Positions 5,289 through 7,790 of a stretch of DNA of 7,790 nt are shown piece by piece; the first letter of the stretch is position 1, and the number at the start of each line of letters is the position of its first letter. The translations under genes were made by a program, and so were the position numbers. The DNA is from Chitinophagaceae bacterium (GTDB lineage: Bacteria > Bacteroidota > Bacteroidia > Chitinophagales > Chitinophagaceae), in the NCBI GenBank assembly GCA_025362915.1, contig JANYEU010000359.1, positions 1 to 7,790 on the forward strand. Reading direction: 5' to 3'. The notes beneath the pieces are model-generated. The model worked only from the letters and a program-made list of their open reading frames with translations, was not told the DNA's origin and ran no database searches.

Positions 5289-6395
5289 ATGGTACGATTA
5301 GTTAATTTCTTCAACAATGTATTATCACTCCAAAAGCTGGCAATTTTAGCTGTTTTAATTTGTTTAAATAGCTTTTGTATTGCACAAAGCACAGTATCTT
5401 ACGAATCTACACTTAGCGATACTGTCAAAACCTTTGAAGATTATAAAGACACTGCAATGGGTGGTCATCAACTTCACCTTTCCAGTCTACCTTATTTTAA
5501 TTCTGATAAAGATTCCTCAATTAAAGAGTCGCTTAATCCTATTAACAGAACAAAAATGTGGATTATTGTTGGGGGAACTGCCTTAACATTAGGTGCATCC
5601 TATTATTACGCCAACAACGCTTGGTGGAAAGGAGCCAAATCATCCTTTCACATGGATAGGGATACCAAATCTGGAAGTATTTTCAGCGTTCTTCATGGTC
5701 CGGATGAAAAATACGCCAAAAATATTGACAAGCTTGCCCACTTTTGGGGTGGGACAATTTATAGCGACCTAATCAGTTATATGCTCCGTGATGCAAATGT
5801 TCCCGCAAAAAGAGCAGGCCTGTATGGGGCTTTGGGTGGAATGGCCATACAAACGTTTATAGAAATGAAAGATGGGTATGCACCTAGATGGGGCTTTAGT
5901 GTTCTTGATGTAACTTTTGGAACATTAGGGAGTTTTTATGCCTATTCTCAGAATTATATACCAGTATTTGCTGCTACTGATATTAAGATAAGCTATTATA
6001 AACGTTACGACTATTACTTTAAGGCTCCTCAGGCAAATGCACACCCCACTTGGGATGAAGATTATATGAACATGAATTTCTGGGCTACCTATAACCCTTA
6101 CAGATTGATGCGCCATGGCGAACATGTGCATCCTAATTGGCCTAAGTGGTTGGGTATTTCTGTTGGTGCTGGCGTAGATCAGACATTGGATGGTTATTAT
6201 ACCGGGCAAAACTTAGAGACCAATAAAGGCAAAGGGAATCACCAACTATACATAGCTCCTGATATAGATTTTACTGGTATATTTCCGAAAAGCAAATTTT
6301 TTCATAGTTTGGCAATGGTCTTTAATAGGGTTAAATTTCCCATGCCAACATTTAGGATTGCTCCAGACTTAAAATTCTTTCCTCTCTATTTTTAG
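5289..6395 (+). CDS. DUF2279-type exported envelope protein
   Basis: This is a 368-residue protein of unknown function that I recognise as the DUF2279 type, found widely in Bacteroidetes. It has an N-terminal signal sequence with a hydrophobic stretch at about 17-30 and a likely cleavage near CIAQ (30-33). A second hydrophobic stretch (91-107, WIIVGGTALTLGASYYY) leads into the conserved core: a region around 111-121 (AWWKGAKSSFH), DKLAHFWGG (147-155), LYGALGGMAIQTFIEMKDGY (178-197) and WGFSVLDVTFGTLGS (201-215). His151, Glu192, Asp195 and Asp207 are the conspicuous conserved-looking polar residues. The C-terminal half is rich in aromatic and Gly residues (WPKWLGISVGAG, 284-295) and ends in FPLYF with a terminal Phe, as in outer-membrane barrels. 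Location in the outer membrane or periplasm is inferred. It forms a single-gene unit ending at the long hairpin at 6523. The ATG at 5289 is the only start that keeps the signal peptide. Confidence 0.85.
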   Translation: MVRLVNFFNNVLSLQKLAILAVLICLNSFCIAQSTVSYESTLSDTVKTFEDYKDTAMGGHQLHLSSLPYFNSDKDSSIKESLNPINRTKMWIIVGGTALTLGASYYYANNAWWKGAKSSFHMDRDTKSGSIFSVLHGPDEKYAKNIDKLAHFWGGTIYSDLISYMLRDANVPAKRAGLYGALGGMAIQTFIEMKDGYAPRWGFSVLDVTFGTLGSFYAYSQNYIPVFAATDIKISYYKRYDYYFKAPQANAHPTWDEDYMNMNFWATYNPYRLMRHGEHVHPNWPKWLGISVGAGVDQTLDGYYTGQNLETNKGKGNHQLYIAPDIDFTGIFPKSKFFHSLAMVFNRVKFPMPTFRIAPDLKFFPLYF

Positions 6396-6417
6396 ATTGG
6401 TTACAAAATTTTAAACT

Positions 6418-6459
6418 ACCACGAATATACCAAGACTCAAAGAAGCACCAAGCATGAAG
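6418..6459 (+). repeat. Degenerate short-period repeat (about 9 bases)
   Basis: Five imperfect units follow each other: ACCACGAAT, ATACCAAGA, CTCAAAGA, AGCACCAAG, CATGAAG. The common theme is CACnAAGA. This resembles the CACGAAG/CACAAAG-type intergenic repeats that I recall from many bacterial genomes, here as a decayed copy. It lies just after the stop of the DUF2279-type gene and encodes nothing recognisable. Confidence 0.45.
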
Positions 6460-6522
6460 TAATAAAAAATTGCACATGCGTAAAGTATAAATATCATAAT
6501 GTTTCAAGGTATTTGAAGCATT

Positions 6523-6580
6523 AATTCCTGAAGGTTTTGTTAGATATTGCTATCTAACAGAACCTTCAGGAATTTTATTT
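6523..6580 (+). terminator. Very long hairpin terminator between convergent genes
   Basis: Arms 6523-6546 and 6551-6574 form a 24-bp stem with a single G-U pair (6537/6560) and a TTGC loop, followed on the plus strand by TTATTTTA. It lies between the ends of the DUF2279-type gene (stop 6395) and tpiA (stop 6593). The T-rich tail favours plus-strand termination. On the minus strand the tail is only ATTAATGC, so it may be less efficient for tpiA. The stem is about twice as long as most intrinsic terminators. Confidence 0.75.
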
Positions 6581-6592
6581 TACTTAAAACAG

Positions 6593-7348
6593 TTAAGCAT
6601 TTATTATCTTGATAAATTCGTCTGCAATTAGAGATGCACCTCCTACAAGTCCTCCATCTACATCTGGTTGTGCAAAAAGTTCCACTGCGCTGCTTGCTTT
6701 TACACTGCCACCATAAAGGATAGGAATTTCATTTGCAACCTTAGCACCATACTTGGCTGCAAGTACTGAACGGATAGACTCATGCATTTCCTGTGCTTGT
6801 TGGTTACTTGCAGTTTTACCCGTACCAATGGCCCAGATTGGTTCGTAGGCAATGATTATCTTGCTTATTTCTTCGGCAGATAAATGAAAAAGACTTTCTT
6901 CTAATTGTTTTGCCACAAAAGTATTTTGGGTTTCAGCTTCCCTTATTTCTAATGGCTCACCGCAACAAAAGATAGGGGTGATACCAAATTCCAAGCAAAT
7001 ATTAACCTTGTCTGCTAAAAAGGCATTGCTCTCGCTAAAATATTCTCTACGCTCAGAATGTCCTAGCACTACATAGTCTATCCCGATGGATTTTAATATT
7101 TCTACAGAGATTTCTCCCGTATAAGCACCCGACTTTTTACTATAACAGTTTTGTGCCGCCACCTGCAAATAAGGGTTGCCACCCAACTTCTCTTTTGCCA
7201 GCATCAGGTAAGGTGCAGGCACCGCAAACACGGCTATCTTGCTTTCATTCACGGTTAATGGTGCTGATGCAAAAGCATCCAACAGACTGTTTGCTTGTTC
7301 CAAAGTGCCATTCATTTTCCAATTGGCAGCTATAACCTTTTTACGCAT
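6593..7348 (-). CDS. tpiA: Triose-phosphate isomerase
   Basis: TpiA interconverts dihydroxyacetone phosphate and glyceraldehyde 3-phosphate in cytoplasmic glycolysis and gluconeogenesis. The 251-residue protein is a complete TIM barrel of normal length. It has the substrate-binding Asn9 and Lys11 in AANWKMNG (7-14), the electrophile His97 in VLGHSERR (94-101), the catalytic base Glu169 in AYEPIWAIGTGK (167-178, which includes the start of the mobile phosphate loop), and the phosphate-binding motifs LYGGSV (211-216) and DGGLVGGASL (231-240). All catalytic residues are intact, so it should be active. The start at 7348 gives the canonical MRKKVIAANWKMNG opening. It is convergent with the DUF2279-type gene and appears to be transcribed alone. 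Confidence 0.98.
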   Translation of the reverse strand: MRKKVIAANWKMNGTLEQANSLLDAFASAPLTVNESKIAVFAVPAPYLMLAKEKLGGNPYLQVAAQNCYSKKSGAYTGEISVEILKSIGIDYVVLGHSERREYFSESNAFLADKVNICLEFGITPIFCCGEPLEIREAETQNTFVAKQLEESLFHLSAEEISKIIIAYEPIWAIGTGKTASNQQAQEMHESIRSVLAAKYGAKVANEIPILYGGSVKASSAVELFAQPDVDGGLVGGASLIADEFIKIINA

Positions 7349-7382
7349 AGTTTATTTATTTATGATGATTAATTAGTTTGGA

Positions 7383-7390
7383 CAAAGGAA
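7383..7390 (-). promoter_or_regulatory. Putative -7 element of tpiA
   Basis: On the minus strand, TTCCTTTG (complement of 7383-7390) matches the TAnnTTTG Bacteroidetes -7 consensus at all but one defined base and lies 34 bases before the tpiA ATG. I see no clear TTG about 20 bases further upstream. The leader is AT-rich without a Shine-Dalgarno sequence. Confidence 0.4.
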
Positions 7391-7723
7391 ATGATTCGTT
7401 TACATTTAAGTATCATTACTCCATAAAATATTCCATACACTCATTTGTGTAGAATTTTCGAAAATAGCCATATTTATCTATTCAGAAGTTAACAGTGGAA
7501 GATAAACCAATATACCAATCAAAAAATACTGGTTTTTAAGTTTACTCCAACATAGTAAGCTAATTACAAAATGTACTTTCTATGGTATTTATATTATAAA
7601 AATACTCTCAGCTCTTTTGCCTATTACCTTAATATTTTGCTTGGTTTAAAATAGAGTTTATATCAATTAGAAATATTATACTCACATGCGAAATAATTTG
7701 GCTAATGAATCGTTTAAATTAGC
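7391..7723. other. AT-rich spacer with no gene seen
   Basis: There is no coding sequence with plausible composition in this stretch on either strand. It contains a perfect 12-bp palindrome ATTTTCGAAAAT (7454-7465), a small imperfect hairpin just before it (TACAC/GTGTA around 7436-7451), and a 6-bp inverted repeat GCTAAT/ATTAGC (7701-7706 and 7718-7723) that directly abuts the ATG of the next gene. If the gene at the right edge belongs to an insertion sequence, the element's left end should lie somewhere here, but I could not identify it without the other end. Confidence 0.35.
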
Positions 7724-7790
7724 ATGGGAATAGGTATGTACGAAAAGTGGTCAAGAAACCCAATTCGTTTTGTTGCAATGACAGGTTATC
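7724..7790 (+). CDS. Start of a gene leaving the window, possibly an insertion-sequence transposase, 3' partial
   Basis: An open frame begins at ATG 7724 and stays open for 22 codons to the right edge, reading MGIGMYEKWSRNPIRFVAMT and on. An in-frame TAA at 7715-7717 fixes the start to 7724 or the second ATG at 7736. The 'MYEKWSRNPIRFVAMTGY' opening resembles, from memory, the N-termini of Bacteroidetes transposases of IS5-like type (an N-terminal helical/HTH region ahead of a DDE nuclease), in which a 'Y-E-x-x-x-x-N-x-x-R-F-x-x-x-T-G' pattern precedes a 'T-x-x-x-F' helix. Only 22 residues are visible, so both its reality and its family are provisional. Confidence 0.45.
   Translation, partial: MGIGMYEKWSRNPIRFVAMTGY

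Noticed and set aside
5925..6209. 94-codon minus-strand open frame
   Set aside because: It is antisense within the DUF2279-type gene and has no supporting motif.
7454..7465. 12-bp palindrome ATTTTCGAAAAT as a regulator operator
   Set aside because: It is AT-rich and isolated, with no second copy near a promoter. It lies about 105 bases upstream of the tpiA start, beyond the -7-like element, so there is no evidence of a role.
1..7790. CRISPR array, tRNA, rRNA, riboswitch or prophage
   Set aside because: I saw no regularly spaced direct repeats, no cloverleaf with a T-loop motif, no conserved riboswitch core and no phage gene cluster on either strand.

Overview
The window looks like a piece of a Bacteroidetes chromosome, most likely a Chitinophagaceae-type relative (an inference from protein style). 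The signs are AT-rich DNA, starts with no clear Shine-Dalgarno sequence, several TAnnTTTG-like -7 promoter elements, the efp-accB-accC gene order, and secreted or outer-membrane proteins of Bacteroidetes type. It is mostly ordinary housekeeping and envelope DNA. I find no CRISPR array, tRNA, rRNA or complete mobile element, and nothing that convincingly forms a new multi-gene system.

Layout: (1) A hypothetical protein gene runs in from the left edge (to 677). It has an N-terminal helical part and a fibronectin-III-like tail, and ends at a strong terminator (688-726). (2) A uracil-DNA-glycosylase-superfamily gene lies on the minus strand (728-1297) and is divergent from (3) efp (1427-1993). 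EF-P carries Arg at loop-tip position 32 instead of Lys. (4) After a terminator come accB (2212-2688) and accC (2847-4187), the biotin carrier and biotin carboxylase of acetyl-CoA carboxylase. They are separated by an unusually long 158-bp gap. (5) A bidirectional terminator (4210-4249) separates accC from a convergent gene for a secreted, probably outer-membrane barrel protein (4246-4950, minus). (6) A 338-bp divergent spacer leads to a DUF2279-type envelope protein (5289-6395, plus). (7) A spacer with a degenerate short-period repeat and a very long hairpin separates it from convergent tpiA (6593-7348, minus). (8) A 375-bp AT-rich stretch ends in the first 22 codons of a gene that leaves the right edge and may be an insertion-sequence transposase.

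Functionally, EF-P rescues ribosomes stalled on polyproline, AccB and AccC start fatty-acid synthesis by carboxylating biotin, and TpiA is glycolytic. The other genes are single transcription units with no obvious pathway link. The observations most worth following are the Arg32 EF-P, the glycosylase with GQAPG in motif A plus four conserved cysteines, the two large palindromes, and the possible insertion sequence at the right edge.
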